DNA of 64,000 bases from Actinomycetota bacterium (GTDB taxonomy: Bacteria > Actinomycetota > Thermoleophilia > Miltoncostaeales > Miltoncostaeaceae), in NCBI GenBank assembly GCA_963169235.1, contig CAUJCX010000020.1, forward strand, positions 1 through 64,000. Reading direction: 5' to 3'. Shown piece by piece: positions 42,429 through 52,325 of this stretch. Made by a program: the position numbers and the translations under genes. The notes under the pieces were generated by a model. It was not told the origin of the DNA. It searched no databases and saw nothing but the letters and a program-made list of their open reading frames with translations. Within the stretch, counting starts at the first letter, position 1, and each line of letters begins with the position of its first letter.

Positions 42429-43656
42429 CGTCGCCGCCCTCGTGGCGGCGTTCGCCGTCGCCCTGGGGGCGGGCACGCTGTTCGGCTACGGCCTGCTGGC
42501 CGGATGGTTCGAGCCCGGCGACATCACGGGCGACACCCAGGGCTTCGAGCCCCAGGCCATCGCCCCCGGGGACGCCGCGGCCGAGGAATGGCCCGAGTAC
42601 GGGCGCACGCCCCAGCGCACCCGCGCCAACACCGCGCTGACGCTCGACCCCCCGTACCGCCGCCGGTGGTCGGTGGACGCCGGTTCGCTGGTGGAGTTCC
42701 CGCCCATCATCACGGCGGGCGACGTGGTGGTGGCCACCAACCGCGGCAAGGCGTTCTCGATCCGGGCCGACACCGGTGAGGTGCGCTGGCGGCGCACCCT
42801 GGGGGGCGTGGTGGCGTCGTCCCCCGCCGTCTACCGGCTGCCGGGCGGCGCCCGCGGCGTGCTGTTCACGACCATGGCGGGTGACGTGGTGGCGCTGGCC
42901 CCGGACACGGGCCGCGTGATGTGGCGGCTGCGGCTGCGCTCGCCCATCGAGTCGTCCCCCCTGGTGGTGGACGGGGTCGCGTACGTCGGCACCAAGGACG
43001 CGCGGGTGCTGGCGGTCGACCTGCGCCGGCGCACGGCGACGTGGACCGTGCGCGTGCCCGGCGCCGTGAAGGGCAGCCTCGCCCTGGCCGGCGGCAACGT
43101 GATCGTGAGCGACTACGCGGGCGTGGTGACCGCCCTGCGCGCCGGCGACGGTGCCCGCCGGTGGCAGACCACCAGCCCCGGGGGCCCCTTGCGCGGTGCC
43201 GGGCGCTTCTACGCCGGACCCGCCGTGGCGTACGGCCGCGTCTACATCGGCAACGTCAACGGCAGGGTGCTGGCGCTGTCGGCCGCGACCGGCCGCATCA
43301 ACTGGGTGCACGGCGTCGACGACTACGTGTACGCCAGCGCCGCGGTGTCCGATCGCACGGTGTACGTGGGCAGCTACGACCACCGCCTGTACGCGCTCGA
43401 CGCCGTCACCGGCAAGGTGCGCTGGCAGCGCGACGCGCGCGAGCGGCTGTCGGGCAGCGCCACCGTCATCGGCGACCTCGTGTGGGTGTCGACGCTGGCG
43501 AAGAAGCCCAAGCAGGGCGTGACCATCGCGTACGACACGGCGACGGGGCGCGAACGGTTCCGCTTCCCCGACGGGCGCTACGCGACGCCGGTGGGCATCA
43601 AGGGACGCCTGATCCTCACCGGCGTGCGCACGGTGTACGGCCTGGAGCCGCGGTGA
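42406..43656 (+). CDS. Membrane-anchored PQQ-type beta-propeller protein, paralogue
   Basis: 416 residues from ATG 42406, overlapping the lipoprotein gene by 23 bases. One N-terminal helix (about 8-31) anchors it, with no lipobox. The propeller repeats are FSIRADTGEVRWRR, VVALAPDTGRVMWR, VTALRAGDGARRW, VLALSAATGRINW and LYALDAVTGKVRW. Shared segments with the gene before (a YGR/YGG...RTR motif, then VEFPP; DDYVYASAAV against GQYVYASPAI) show they are tandem duplicates with different anchors. It is co-transcribed with the flippase gene, whose GTG it overlaps. Confidence 0.87.
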   Translation: MRIRGRRSVAALVAAFAVALGAGTLFGYGLLAGWFEPGDITGDTQGFEPQAIAPGDAAAEEWPEYGRTPQRTRANTALTLDPPYRRRWSVDAGSLVEFPPIITAGDVVVATNRGKAFSIRADTGEVRWRRTLGGVVASSPAVYRLPGGARGVLFTTMAGDVVALAPDTGRVMWRLRLRSPIESSPLVVDGVAYVGTKDARVLAVDLRRRTATWTVRVPGAVKGSLALAGGNVIVSDYAGVVTALRAGDGARRWQTTSPGGPLRGAGRFYAGPAVAYGRVYIGNVNGRVLALSAATGRINWVHGVDDYVYASAAVSDRTVYVGSYDHRLYALDAVTGKVRWQRDARERLSGSATVIGDLVWVSTLAKKPKQGVTIAYDTATGRERFRFPDGRYATPVGIKGRLILTGVRTVYGLEPR

Positions 43657-45206
43657 GCCTCACGTCGCTGGCGCGCGCGGCCACCATCGTGGCCGTCTTC
43701 GGCCTGGTCTCGCGCCTTCTGGGCCTGGTGCGCAACATGGTGCTGGGCAGCTTCTACGGCGCCACGGGCGAGACCGACGCGTTCGTCAACAGCCTGCTGA
43801 TCGTCAACGTCGGCGCCGCGGTGCTGTTGTACCTGCTGATCACCGTCGTGATCCCGCTGTTCCAGAGCGAGCGGGCCGAGCACGGCGAGTCGTCGGCGTG
43901 GGGGCTGGTGTGGGCGCTGTGCGCCTGGGTGGGCATCATCACCATCGCGATCGGCGCGTTCGCGGGCATCTTCCCCGAGTTCCCCGCCGCGTGGTACGGC
44001 ACGGACGCGGCCCGCACCGCCATCACCACGGACCTCATCCGCCTGATGGCCCCCGCGCTCCTGTTCCAGGGCTTCTCGGCCCTGTTCACCGCCCTGCTGC
44101 AGATCCACGGCAAGTTCGGCACGCCTGCCGCGGTGGGCATGGCGTTCAACGCGGGCACCATCGCGGGCATGGTGATCGGCCACCAGACCATCGGCATCGA
44201 GGGCGCCGCGTGGGGCGTCACCGTGGGCGCGCTGGCGCAGGTGCTGCTGCAGCTGCCCCAGTTCGTCCGCGTCATGGGCGCGCACAAGGTGCAGTACCGC
44301 CTGACGCACCCGCGGCTGGGACGCGCGGGCATGCTGGCGCTGCCCGTCGCGGCGGCGTCCGTGCTGCAGCAGGTCAACAACTTCTCGGACAAGTGGTTCG
44401 CGAACACGCTCGAGGCGGGTCGCGTGACGGCCCTCGACTACGCCAACAGCCTGGGCGCCGCCCCCCGCTCGGCGCTCTTGGTGCCGTTCCTCACCCCGCT
44501 GTTCCCCGCCGTGGCCCGCCTGATGGCCGAGCGGCGCGACCAGGAGGCCACCCGCGCCGTCCATCGCGTCACCGGCCTCCTGGGCCTCATCGCCGTGCCG
44601 TCCGGGGCGCTGATGGCGGTGTACGCGCACGAGACCACGCAGCTGATCATGGGGCGCGGCAAGTGCGACGCGGTGTGCGTCACCGAGACCGCGAAGCCGC
44701 TGTTCTGGTACGCGCTGGCGATGCTGCTCAACTTCCTGTCCATCTTCCTCAACCGGGTGCTGGCCGCCGACAACCGCCAGCGCGAGGTGCTGTACGCCAC
44801 CATCGCCACGGTGGGCGTCACCATCGCGTTCGACGCCCTGCTGATCGGCCCGATGGAGCAGTCGGGCCTGGCCCTCGCGTCGGCCATCGGCGTGGGCGTC
44901 AACCTGGCGATCTACGGCCTGTACCTGCGGCGTCGCCTGCCCGGCTTCTCGATGTCGCGCCTCACCCGCCAGCAGGGGCGCCTGGTGGCGTGCGGCGTCG
45001 TCCCCGTCGTGGTGGGCCTGGGGCTCAACCGGCTGTGGGACACCGGCGCGCTGCGGGGCGGCGCGCTGCTGGTGCCGCTGGGGGTGAAGGTGGCCCTCGC
45101 GCTGGCGGCGTACGTCGTGGTGGCCCGCCTGCTGGCGCCGGCCGAGCTGCGAGAGGCCGGCAACTCGGTGAAGGCGCTGGTGCGGCGCCGGCCCGCCCCG
45201 ACGTGA
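43653..45206 (+). CDS. murJ: MurJ/MviN-family lipid flippase (or Wzx-like)
   Basis: 517 residues from GTG 43653 (GTGA overlap), about fourteen helices. MurJ features: [26 protein letters not shown] (seen in two segments), [39 protein letters not shown], and [15 protein letters not shown]. MurJ flips lipid II across the membrane, and relatives in EPS clusters flip repeat units. In actinobacteria murJ often lies near trxB and parAB at the origin, so it may be the housekeeping copy, but here it is embedded in the EPS operon. Both readings remain open. Confidence 0.85.
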   Translation: MSLTSLARAATIVAVFGLVSRLLGLVRNMVLGSFYGATGETDAFVNSLLIVNVGAAVLLYLLITVVIPLFQSERAEHGESSAWGLVWALCAWVGIITIAIGAFAGIFPEFPAAWYGTDAARTAITTDLIRLMAPALLFQGFSALFTALLQIHGKFGTPAAVGMAFNAGTIAGMVIGHQTIGIEGAAWGVTVGALAQVLLQLPQFVRVMGAHKVQYRLTHPRLGRAGMLALPVAAASVLQQVNNFSDKWFANTLEAGRVTALDYANSLGAAPRSALLVPFLTPLFPAVARLMAERRDQEATRAVHRVTGLLGLIAVPSGALMAVYAHETTQLIMGRGKCDAVCVTETAKPLFWYALAMLLNFLSIFLNRVLAADNRQREVLYATIATVGVTIAFDALLIGPMEQSGLALASAIGVGVNLAIYGLYLRRRLPGFSMSRLTRQQGRLVACGVVPVVVGLGLNRLWDTGALRGGALLVPLGVKVALALAAYVVVARLLAPAELREAGNSVKALVRRRPAPT

Positions 45207-46699
45207 GCGGGCGGGCCGCCGCGCTGTGGGTGGCCGGCGCCGTCGCGGTGGCACTCGGCCTGCGGTTGTGGGCTTTTGCGGGCATCTCGGGCGCGTACCT
45301 GGCCGACGACACCCGCTACGTGGCGGTCGCCCAGAACCTGGCGCACGGCTTCGCCCCCCACGGCGACGCCGAGTGGTTCGGCGCGCGGGTGGTGTTCCTG
45401 TGGCCCGTCGCCCTGCTGTTCCGCCTGTTCGGCGCGGGCGACGTGACCGCCGTCGCGTGGCCGCTGGCCGCGTCGGTGGCCACGGTGGCGGCCACGTACC
45501 TGGTGGCCACCGAGATCACCGGCAAGCGCCGCGTGGGCGCGCTGGCGGCACTCGTGGCGGCCGCGAGCCCGCTGGACGTGCTGGTGGCCACGCGGCTGCG
45601 CCCCGACGCGGTGATGCCGTTGTTCATCGCGCTGGCGGTGTGGGCGGCCTGCCGCTCGCGGCGCGCGCGCCGGGGGGTGTGGTGGGCGGCGGCGGCCGGG
45701 GCGTTGCTGGCCGCGGCGTGGTCGGCCCGCGAGATGGCGCTGGTGATGGCGCCTATCGTGGTGATGGCGGCGTGGCGCCCCACGTGGCGGACGCTGGCCG
45801 GCGGCGTCGCGGGGTTCGCGGCCGTGGTGGCCGCGTGCTGCGGCGCGCTGGCCGCGATGGGGGGCGACGCGCTGATGCCGCTCACCGGCACCGCGGGGGC
45901 CACGCGCACCCGGGCCCCGTGGGACGCGTTCCGCTGGGCCGACGGGGACGCCGCCTGGGCCTGGCGCCACGCCCTGGACGCGGGCCACCCGGCGTTCCTG
46001 GTGCTGCCCGTGCTGGCGGTGGTGGCCGCGGTGCTGGCGTGGACGCGGCCGCGGCGGGCGCTGGTGCCCGCCGCGTGGCTGGCGTGGGGGCTGGTGTATC
46101 TGGAGTTCCTGCTGCTGGTGAACCTGACGCCGTCGCCGCGCTTCCTCACCCTGGTGAGCGTGCCGGCGGCCGTGCTGACCGCGATGGCGGCCGACCGCAT
46201 GCCGTCGTGGTGCGCCCCGGTGCTGCCGGCGGCGGCCGTGGTGGCGGCGGCGCTGGCCGCGGCGCCGGTGGCCGGCCGGGTGGACCGCGACGCCAACGTG
46301 TGGCGCCCCGCCCGGGTGGCGGCGTGGCTGCAGCACCACGCGGGGGGTCACCCGGCCGTCAGCACCGACTACGTGACGTACGCCAAGATCCGCCTGTACG
46401 TGTGGCGCGGACGCCTGGACGTGCCCGTCGCCGACGACCCCGGCTTCCTCACGGGCGCGCAGCGCGACGCCCGCGCGCAGGAGGACCTGCCGCCGGTGGA
46501 CGCGTTCCGCGACGGCTACGTGGTGCGCGTGGCCGACCGCCCCCAGCGGGGACAACCCGCCAACTGGGGACGCTTCCGGGCCGACGTGCGGCGCACGGTG
46601 CGGCCGCGCGACCTCAGCCGCGCCGCCCGCTGGGACGACGCCGAGGTGCTGCGCTGGACCCCACCGGCGGCGGACAGTGCTTCGCCACCGGGTGGATGA
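45203..46699 (+). CDS. PMT/ArnT-like GT-C glycosyltransferase
   Basis: 498 residues from GTG 45203 (GTGA overlap). About eleven helices. The first external loop has [20 protein letters not shown], the Asp-Asp metal/donor motif of PMT_2/ArnT-type enzymes, and [17 protein letters not shown] follows. The C-terminal soluble part ([17 protein letters not shown]) is short. It should move a sugar from a polyprenyl-phosphate donor onto a glycan or protein outside. The donor may come from the GT2 at 18162, though that gene is in another operon. Confidence 0.85.
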   Translation: MSGRAAALWVAGAVAVALGLRLWAFAGISGAYLADDTRYVAVAQNLAHGFAPHGDAEWFGARVVFLWPVALLFRLFGAGDVTAVAWPLAASVATVAATYLVATEITGKRRVGALAALVAAASPLDVLVATRLRPDAVMPLFIALAVWAACRSRRARRGVWWAAAAGALLAAAWSAREMALVMAPIVVMAAWRPTWRTLAGGVAGFAAVVAACCGALAAMGGDALMPLTGTAGATRTRAPWDAFRWADGDAAWAWRHALDAGHPAFLVLPVLAVVAAVLAWTRPRRALVPAAWLAWGLVYLEFLLLVNLTPSPRFLTLVSVPAAVLTAMAADRMPSWCAPVLPAAAVVAAALAAAPVAGRVDRDANVWRPARVAAWLQHHAGGHPAVSTDYVTYAKIRLYVWRGRLDVPVADDPGFLTGAQRDARAQEDLPPVDAFRDGYVVRVADRPQRGQPANWGRFRADVRRTVRPRDLSRAARWDDAEVLRWTPPAADSASPPGG

Positions 46700-46716
46700 G
46701 CGATAGATTCACCGCC

Positions 46717-47640
46717 ATGCCGACATCTATCGTCACCGGCGGAGCCGGATTCCTGGGGTCGCACCTGTGTGACCGGCTGCTGCGCGAGGGCCACCGCGTG
46801 CTGTGCGTCGACAACCTCGACACCGGCACGCTGGAGAACATCGAGCACGTCCGCGAGGACGGGTTCGAGTTCGTGCAGCACGACATGGTGGGCCACCTGA
46901 ACGTCGACGAGCACGTCGACTACGTGTTCCACCTGGCGTCGCCCGCCAGCCCCATCGACTACCTGCGCCTGCCGCTGCACACGCTGAAGGTGGGGTCGTA
47001 CGGCACCCACAACGCGCTGGGCATCGCCAAGAAGCACCGCGCCCGGTTCCTGCTGGCGTCGACGTCCGAGGTGTACGGCGACCCGCGCGAGCATCCGCAG
47101 CGCGAGTCGTACTGGGGCAACGTCAACCCCATCGGCCCCCGCGGCGTGTACGACGAGGCCAAGCGCTACGCCGAGGCCCTCACCATGGCGTACCACCGCC
47201 AGCAGGGCGTCGACACCCACATCGTGCGCATCTTCAACACGTACGGGCCGCGCATGCGGCCGTTCGACGGGCGCGCGATCCCCACCTTCCTGCGCCAGGC
47301 CCTGGCCGACAAGCCCATCACGGTGTTCGGCGACGGCTCCCAGACGCGGTCGTTCTGCTACGTCGACGACCTCATCGAGGGCTTCCTGCGCCTGATCGCC
47401 AGCGACGAGCACGAGCCCGTCAACATCGGCAACCCCGGCGAGTACACCATCCTGCAGCTGGCCGAGGCCGTCATCGCGGCCACGGGGTCGGCGTCGCGCA
47501 TCGTGTACGAGGCGCTGCCGCAGGACGACCCCACCGTGCGCCGGCCCGACATCACGAAGGCCCGCACGCTGCTGGGCTGGGAGCCGACCGTGGGCCTCGA
47601 CGACGGCCTCGAGCGCACCATCGCCTCGCTGCGGCGCTGA
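46717..47640 (+). CDS. UDP-glucuronate decarboxylase (UDP-xylose synthase)-like SDR
   Basis: 307 residues from ATG 46717. Extended SDR: NAD-binding [55 protein letters not shown], and catalytic Y145-D-E-A-K149 (YDEAKRYAE is the UXS hallmark). [28 protein letters not shown] and [13 protein letters not shown] follow. It converts UDP-glucuronate to UDP-xylose, or is a related C4-epimerising enzyme, giving a precursor for the cluster's glycan. No UDP-glucose dehydrogenase is in the window. The next gene starts on CTG inside its stop. Confidence 0.9.
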   Translation: MPTSIVTGGAGFLGSHLCDRLLREGHRVLCVDNLDTGTLENIEHVREDGFEFVQHDMVGHLNVDEHVDYVFHLASPASPIDYLRLPLHTLKVGSYGTHNALGIAKKHRARFLLASTSEVYGDPREHPQRESYWGNVNPIGPRGVYDEAKRYAEALTMAYHRQQGVDTHIVRIFNTYGPRMRPFDGRAIPTFLRQALADKPITVFGDGSQTRSFCYVDDLIEGFLRLIASDEHEPVNIGNPGEYTILQLAEAVIAATGSASRIVYEALPQDDPTVRRPDITKARTLLGWEPTVGLDDGLERTIASLRR

Positions 47641-48455
47641 CGAGCGCCCATCCACCCGCCGTCAGCGCGGCGGGCCTGTGCAAGCGGTTCGCGTCGCGCA
47701 CGGTGGTCGACGGCATCGACTTCACCGTGCCGCAGGGCGTGTGCTTCGGCTTCCTGGGGCCCAACGGCGCGGGCAAGACCAGCACCATGCGCATGCTGTG
47801 CTGCCTCAGCCCGCGCGACGCGGGCACGCTGGAGGTGCTGGGGTACGACCCCGCCCGGGAGCCGCGCCTCTTGAAGGCCCGCCTGGGCGTGGTGGCGCAG
47901 GAGATCACGCTCGACCTCGAGCTGTCGGTGCGGCAGAACCTGCTGGTGTACGCGGGCTACTTCGGCCTGGGAGGGCGCGAGGCCCGCGAGCGCGCCGAGG
48001 AGCTGCTCGACTCGGTGGGCCTGGGCGACCGCGCCGACGACCCCGTCGAGAAGCTCTCCGGCGGCATGAAGCGCCGCGTCCAGATCGCCCGCGCGCTGGT
48101 GAACGACCCCGACCTGGTGGTGCTGGACGAACCCACCACGGGCCTTGACCCCCACGCCCGCCAGGTGGTGTGGGAGCGCCTGCGCGCCCTGCGGGCCGCC
48201 GGCACCACGCTGGTGCTGACCACGCACTACATGGACGAGGCCGAGCAGCTGTGCGACCGGCTGGTGATCATGGACCACGGGCGCATCGTCGCCGAGGGCC
48301 ACCCGCGGCAGCTGATCGACCAGCACGTGGGCCCCTCGGTGCCGGACGCGGCCCAGCCCGGTGGGACGCGGCGGGCGACGCTGGAGGACGTGTTCCTGCG
48401 GCTCACCGGGCACGACCTGGCCGCCGCCGACGCGGACTCCGGCGCCGGGGAGTGA
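47637..48455 (+). CDS. ABC transporter ATPase (NodI/DrrA type), apparent CTG start
   Basis: 272 residues if begun at CTG 47637, which overlaps the previous stop (CTGA). No ATG/GTG/TTG is near in frame, and the first GTG would cut into the first beta strand. Walker [12 protein letters not shown]-loop [14 protein letters not shown], signature [12 protein letters not shown], Walker [14 protein letters not shown] and the H-loop [14 protein letters not shown] are all present. The C-terminus ([14 protein letters not shown]) is that of DrrA/NodI exporters. No ABC-2 permease lies beside it, so its partner must be elsewhere. Confidence 0.88.
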   Translation: MTSAHPPAVSAAGLCKRFASRTVVDGIDFTVPQGVCFGFLGPNGAGKTSTMRMLCCLSPRDAGTLEVLGYDPAREPRLLKARLGVVAQEITLDLELSVRQNLLVYAGYFGLGGREARERAEELLDSVGLGDRADDPVEKLSGGMKRRVQIARALVNDPDLVVLDEPTTGLDPHARQVVWERLRALRAAGTTLVLTTHYMDEAEQLCDRLVIMDHGRIVAEGHPRQLIDQHVGPSVPDAAQPGGTRRATLEDVFLRLTGHDLAAADADSGAGE

Positions 48456-48465
48456 CGCCCGCGGC

Positions 48466-51400
48466 TCACACGTTGCGGCGGTAGCGCCCCCCGGCCTCGA
48501 ACAGCGTGGCCGTGATGTCGCCCAGCGAGCACACGCGCACGGCGTCCATCAGCACCTCGAACACATTCTCCCCCGCCAGCGCCGCCGCGCGCAGGCGGTC
48601 GAGCATCTGCGGCCGCTCGGCCGCGTGGGCGCTGCGGAACTCCGCCAGACGGCGCAGCTGCCCCTGCTTCTCGTCGTCGGTCGACCGCGCCAGCTCCTGG
48701 GGCGCAGGGTCACCGTCGGCGGCGGCGGCGTCCGCGGGGGCGACGAACGTGTTCACGCCGATGATCGGCAGTGACCCGTCGTGCTTGGCGCGCTCGTAGC
48801 GCATCGATTCGTCCTGGATGCGACCCCGCTGGTACCCCGTCTCCATCGCCCCCAGCACGCCGCCGCGGGCGGCGATGCGGTCGAACTCCTCCAGCACCGC
48901 CGCCTCGACCAGGTCGGTGAGCTCGGACACGATGTAGCTGCCCTGGTGCGGGTTCTCGTTGCGGGACGGTCCCCACTCCTCGTTGATGATGAGCTGGATG
49001 GCCAGCGCGCGCCGCACCGACGCCGACGTGGGGGTGGTGACGGCCTCGTCGAACGCGTTGGTGTGCAGGCTGTTGGCGTTGTCGTCGACGGCGGCGAGGG
49101 CCTGCAGCGTGGTGCGGATGTCGTTGAACGCCATCTCCTGGGCGTGCAGCGACCGGCCCGAGGTCTGCACGTGGTACTTGAGCTTCTGGCTGCGCTCGCC
49201 CGCCCCGTAGCGGTCGCGCATCGCCACCGCCCAGATGCGGCGCGCCACGCGTCCCAGCACCGTGTACTCCGGGTCCATGCCGTGGGAGAAGAAGAACGAC
49301 AGGTTGGGGGCGAAGTCGTCGATGTCCATGCCCCGGGCGAGGTACGCCTCGACGTACGTGAAGCCGTTGGCCAGCGTGAACGCCAGCTGCGTGATGGGGT
49401 TCGCCCCCGCCTCGGCGATGTGGTACCCCGAGATGCTGACGCTGTAGAAGTTGCGCACGCCGTGGTCGGCGAAGTACTGGGCCACGTCGGCCATCGAGCG
49501 CAGCGCGAACTCGGTGGAGAAGATGCACGTGTTCTGGCCCTGGTCCTCCTTCAGGATGTCGGCCTGCACCGTGCCGCGCACGTTGGCCAGCACCCACGCC
49601 CGCAGCGCGGCCTCCTCGTCCGGGCCGGGCGGGCGCCCGTGCTCGGCGCGAAAGCGCTCGACGCGCTGGTCGATGGCCGCGTTCATGAACATGGCGAGGA
49701 TGGCGGGCGCCGGGCCGTTGATGGTCATCGAGACCGACGTGGCGGGGTCGCACAGGTCGAAGCCCTCGAACAGCGTGCGCATGTCGTCGAGCGTGCACAC
49801 CGACACCCCGGCGTTGCCGATCTTGCCGTACACGTCGGGCGGATCGGCGGGATCGACGCCGTAGAGCGTCACCGAGTCGAACGCCACCGACAGCCTCGTC
49901 GCGGGTTGCCCTTTCGACAGCAGGTGGAAGCGGCGGTTGGTACGCCGCGCGTCGCCCTCCCCGGCGAACATGCGGGCCGGGCGCTCCTGGTCACGACGGA
50001 ACGCGAAGACGCCCGCGGTGAACGGGAACGCGCCGGGCACGTTCTCGAGCATCAGGAAACGCACCAGGTCGCCGTGGTCGGTGGTGCGCGGCAGCGCCAC
50101 CCGGGGGATCGGCGTGCCCGACGGGCTGGCGCGGCGCAGGTCGGTGGTGACGTCGCGGCCGCGCACCGTGACCGTGTGCGTCTGGCCCGCATACGCCAGG
50201 GCCACGTGCGGCCACGCCTCCACCAGCGCCCGGACGTCGCCGTCGCACGCGTCCTCCGCGGCGGCCCTGAGCGCCTCCAGGGCGGCGTCGGCATCGCCGG
50301 CGACCGCGGGACGCTGGCGGGCCATCTGCTGCACGGCATCCACCTGCTGCAGCCGCCGCGCCGCGTCCGCCTGCTGCTCGACCCGGGCGCGGTGCGTGCG
50401 CACGGCGTCGGCGATCTCGGCCAGGTAGCGCGCGCGGTGGGGCGGCACCCCGGCCGTGTCGGCCGCGGACACCCGGGCGCCCTCGTGGGCCATGAGGCCC
50501 CGGGTGGGCAGCGTGTCCCCCGCGTGGGCCAGGCGGGCGCGCAGCTCGCGGTACAGGCCCGTCACGCCCTCGTCGTTGAACCGCGCCGCGACGGTGCCGA
50601 ACACCGGCAGGTCCTCCGGCCGGGTCGTGAAGTCCTCGGCGTTGCGGGCCACCTGGCGACGGACGTCGCGCAGCGCGTCCTCCCCGCCGCTGCGGTCGAA
50701 CTTGTTGATCGCGATGACGTCGGCCAGGTCGAGCATGTCGATCTTCTCGAGCTGGCTGGCCGCCCCGAACTCGGGCGTCATCACGTACAGGGACACGTCG
50801 CTGTGGTCGACGACGGCGGCGTCGCCCTGGCCGATGCCCGGGGTCTCGAGGATGACCACGTCGGCCCCCCACGCCGCGGCCGCGGCCACCATGTCGTCGA
50901 CGGCCGCGGGAAGCTCCGCGGCGCCGCGCGTGGCCAGCGACCGGAAGTAGACGCGCCCGCCGCCCAGGTGGTTCATGCGGATGCGGTCGCCCAGGAGGGC
51001 CCCGCCTCCCCGGCGGCGGGTGGGATCGACCGCCAGCACCGCGATGCGCAGCGCGTCGTCGTGATCGAGGCGCACGCGGCCGACCAGCTCGTCGGTGAGC
51101 GACGACTTGCCGGACCCGCCCGTGCCGGTGATGCCCAGCACGGGCACGCGCCTCCGGCCGGCGGCGTCCCGCAGGGAGGCGACGTGCGCGGCGGGGAGGC
51201 GCCCCGCCTCGAGGCCGGTGATCACCCGGGCCAGCGCGCCGGGATCGCCGGCGAACAGGGGATCGAGCGACGCGGGCAGGTCGGCGGCCAGATCGGCGTC
51301 GGTTGCGCGCACCAGCGTGTTGACCATCGCCGCCAGGCCCAGCGCCTGGCCGTCGTGCGGCGAGAAGATGCGCTCCACCCCGTACTGCTGGAGCGCGGCG

Positions 51401-51747
51401 ATCTCGGACGGGATGATGACCCCGCCGCCGCCGCCGAACACCTTCACGTGCCCGGCGCCACGCGCCCGCAGCTGGTCGACCAGGTAGCGGAAGTACTCCA
51501 TGTGGCCGCCCTGGTACGAGCTCACCGCGACGCCGTGCACGTCCTCCTGCACGGCCGCCTCGACGACCTCGTCGACCGAGCGGTTGTGGCCCAGGTGGAT
51601 CACCTCCACGCCCTGGCTCTGCAGGATGCGCCGCACGACGTTGATGGCGGCGTCGTGCCCGTCGAACAGGCTGGCGGCGGTGACGAACCGCACCGGGTGC
51701 ACCGGACGGTGCAGCGGGGGGTCGGCGGGGGCGAGTGAGACGGCCAT
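48466..51747 (-). CDS. icmF: Fused isobutyryl-CoA mutase
   Basis: 1093 residues. Domain order: B12-binding (1-140; SLFDGHDAAI with cobalt-ligating H31), MeaI-type G-protein chaperone (about 200-440; GTGGSGKS at 208-215, INKFD), linker, then the mutase barrel (about 560-1093; AGVFAF, FHLLSKGQPATRL, SFFFSHGMDPEY, HVQTSGRSLHAQE). F581 and Q738 stand where methylmalonyl-CoA mutase has Tyr and Arg. This Phe/Gln pair marks isobutyryl/butyryl-CoA mutases. The enzyme interconverts isobutyryl-CoA and n-butyryl-CoA, with its own repair chaperone. A MarR gene is divergent. No B12 riboswitch is visible in the 77-base gap. Confidence 0.95.
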   Translation of the reverse strand: MAVSLAPADPPLHRPVHPVRFVTAASLFDGHDAAINVVRRILQSQGVEVIHLGHNRSVDEVVEAAVQEDVHGVAVSSYQGGHMEYFRYLVDQLRARGAGHVKVFGGGGGVIIPSEIAALQQYGVERIFSPHDGQALGLAAMVNTLVRATDADLAADLPASLDPLFAGDPGALARVITGLEAGRLPAAHVASLRDAAGRRRVPVLGITGTGGSGKSSLTDELVGRVRLDHDDALRIAVLAVDPTRRRGGGALLGDRIRMNHLGGGRVYFRSLATRGAAELPAAVDDMVAAAAAWGADVVILETPGIGQGDAAVVDHSDVSLYVMTPEFGAASQLEKIDMLDLADVIAINKFDRSGGEDALRDVRRQVARNAEDFTTRPEDLPVFGTVAARFNDEGVTGLYRELRARLAHAGDTLPTRGLMAHEGARVSAADTAGVPPHRARYLAEIADAVRTHRARVEQQADAARRLQQVDAVQQMARQRPAVAGDADAALEALRAAAEDACDGDVRALVEAWPHVALAYAGQTHTVTVRGRDVTTDLRRASPSGTPIPRVALPRTTDHGDLVRFLMLENVPGAFPFTAGVFAFRRDQERPARMFAGEGDARRTNRRFHLLSKGQPATRLSVAFDSVTLYGVDPADPPDVYGKIGNAGVSVCTLDDMRTLFEGFDLCDPATSVSMTINGPAPAILAMFMNAAIDQRVERFRAEHGRPPGPDEEAALRAWVLANVRGTVQADILKEDQGQNTCIFSTEFALRSMADVAQYFADHGVRNFYSVSISGYHIAEAGANPITQLAFTLANGFTYVEAYLARGMDIDDFAPNLSFFFSHGMDPEYTVLGRVARRIWAVAMRDRYGAGERSQKLKYHVQTSGRSLHAQEMAFNDIRTTLQALAAVDDNANSLHTNAFDEAVTTPTSASVRRALAIQLIINEEWGPSRNENPHQGSYIVSELTDLVEAAVLEEFDRIAARGGVLGAMETGYQRGRIQDESMRYERAKHDGSLPIIGVNTFVAPADAAAADGDPAPQELARSTDDEKQGQLRRLAEFRSAHAAERPQMLDRLRAAALAGENVFEVLMDAVRVCSLGDITATLFEAGGRYRRNV

Positions 51748-51764
51748 GACTCCAGGGATGATAC

Positions 51765-51775
51765 TTGGATGTCAA
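51765..51775. promoter_or_regulatory. Possible MarR operator (TTG-N5-CAA)
   Basis: In the 77 bases between divergent icmF and the MarR gene, TTGGATGTCAA forms short inverted arms, and the surrounding 51761-51783 is A/T-rich for this genome. MarR proteins often bind such sites between divergent genes. The arms are only three bases, so this is a weak call. Confidence 0.25.
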
Positions 51776-51824
51776 ACTATTTGTCGACCGACCTTGCGCG
51801 GGTGCCCTGGGCTACCATGCCGCC

Positions 51825-52325
51825 ATGGCCCGCCCGCTCGCGTTCGACCCGATCGCCGAGGCGGCGCGCCAGTGGGACCTGCGCTGGCCCGAGGTGCACG
51901 CGATGCGGGCCGCCACGTCGCTGATGCGGGCCCAGCAGATCGTGCTGGCGCGCGTGGACGAGGCCCTGCGGCCCTGGGGCCTGACGTTCGCCCGCTACGA
52001 GGTGCTGGTGCTGCTGACGTTCTCGCGGGAGGGCGCCCTGCCGCTGGGCAAGATGAGCGACCGCCTGATGCTGCACCAGGCGAGCGTCACGAACCTGGTG
52101 GACCGCCTGGAGGCCCAGGGGCTGGTGCGCCGTGTGCCCCACCCCACCGACCGGCGCACGACGCTGGCCGAGCTGACCGACGCCGGCCGCGACGTCGTCG
52201 AGCCCGCCACCCGGGCCGTGGCCGACGCCCGCCTGGGGGTCGCCGAGCTGTCGGACGCCGACGCCGACGCGCTCACGCGCATGCTGGTGGCCCTGCGCGC
52301 GGGGGCCGGCGACTTCACGCCGTAG
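51825..52325 (+). CDS. MarR-family transcriptional regulator
   Basis: 166 residues from ATG 51825; the frame extends 20 codons upstream into non-family sequence. Winged-helix: LTFARYEVLVLLTFSREGAL, LGKMSDRLMLHQASVTNLVDRLE (recognition helix), GLVRRVPHPTDRRTTLAELT (wing with Asp-x-Arg). Dimer helices lie at both ends. It is divergent from icmF, so it probably controls that gene and itself in response to an acyl-CoA or acid, which is inference. Its last 11 bases overlap the convergent tatC gene. Confidence 0.9.
   Translation: MARPLAFDPIAEAARQWDLRWPEVHAMRAATSLMRAQQIVLARVDEALRPWGLTFARYEVLVLLTFSREGALPLGKMSDRLMLHQASVTNLVDRLEAQGLVRRVPHPTDRRTTLAELTDAGRDVVEPATRAVADARLGVAELSDADADALTRMLVALRAGAGDFTP

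Noticed and set aside
48710-49798. Minus-strand frame overlapping icmF in another phase
   Set aside because: Arg/His/Gly-rich shadow of the mutase domain without its own motifs.
51748-51824. B12 riboswitch before icmF
   Set aside because: The gap to the MarR gene is only 77 bases, too short for a cobalamin riboswitch, and no B12-box is visible.
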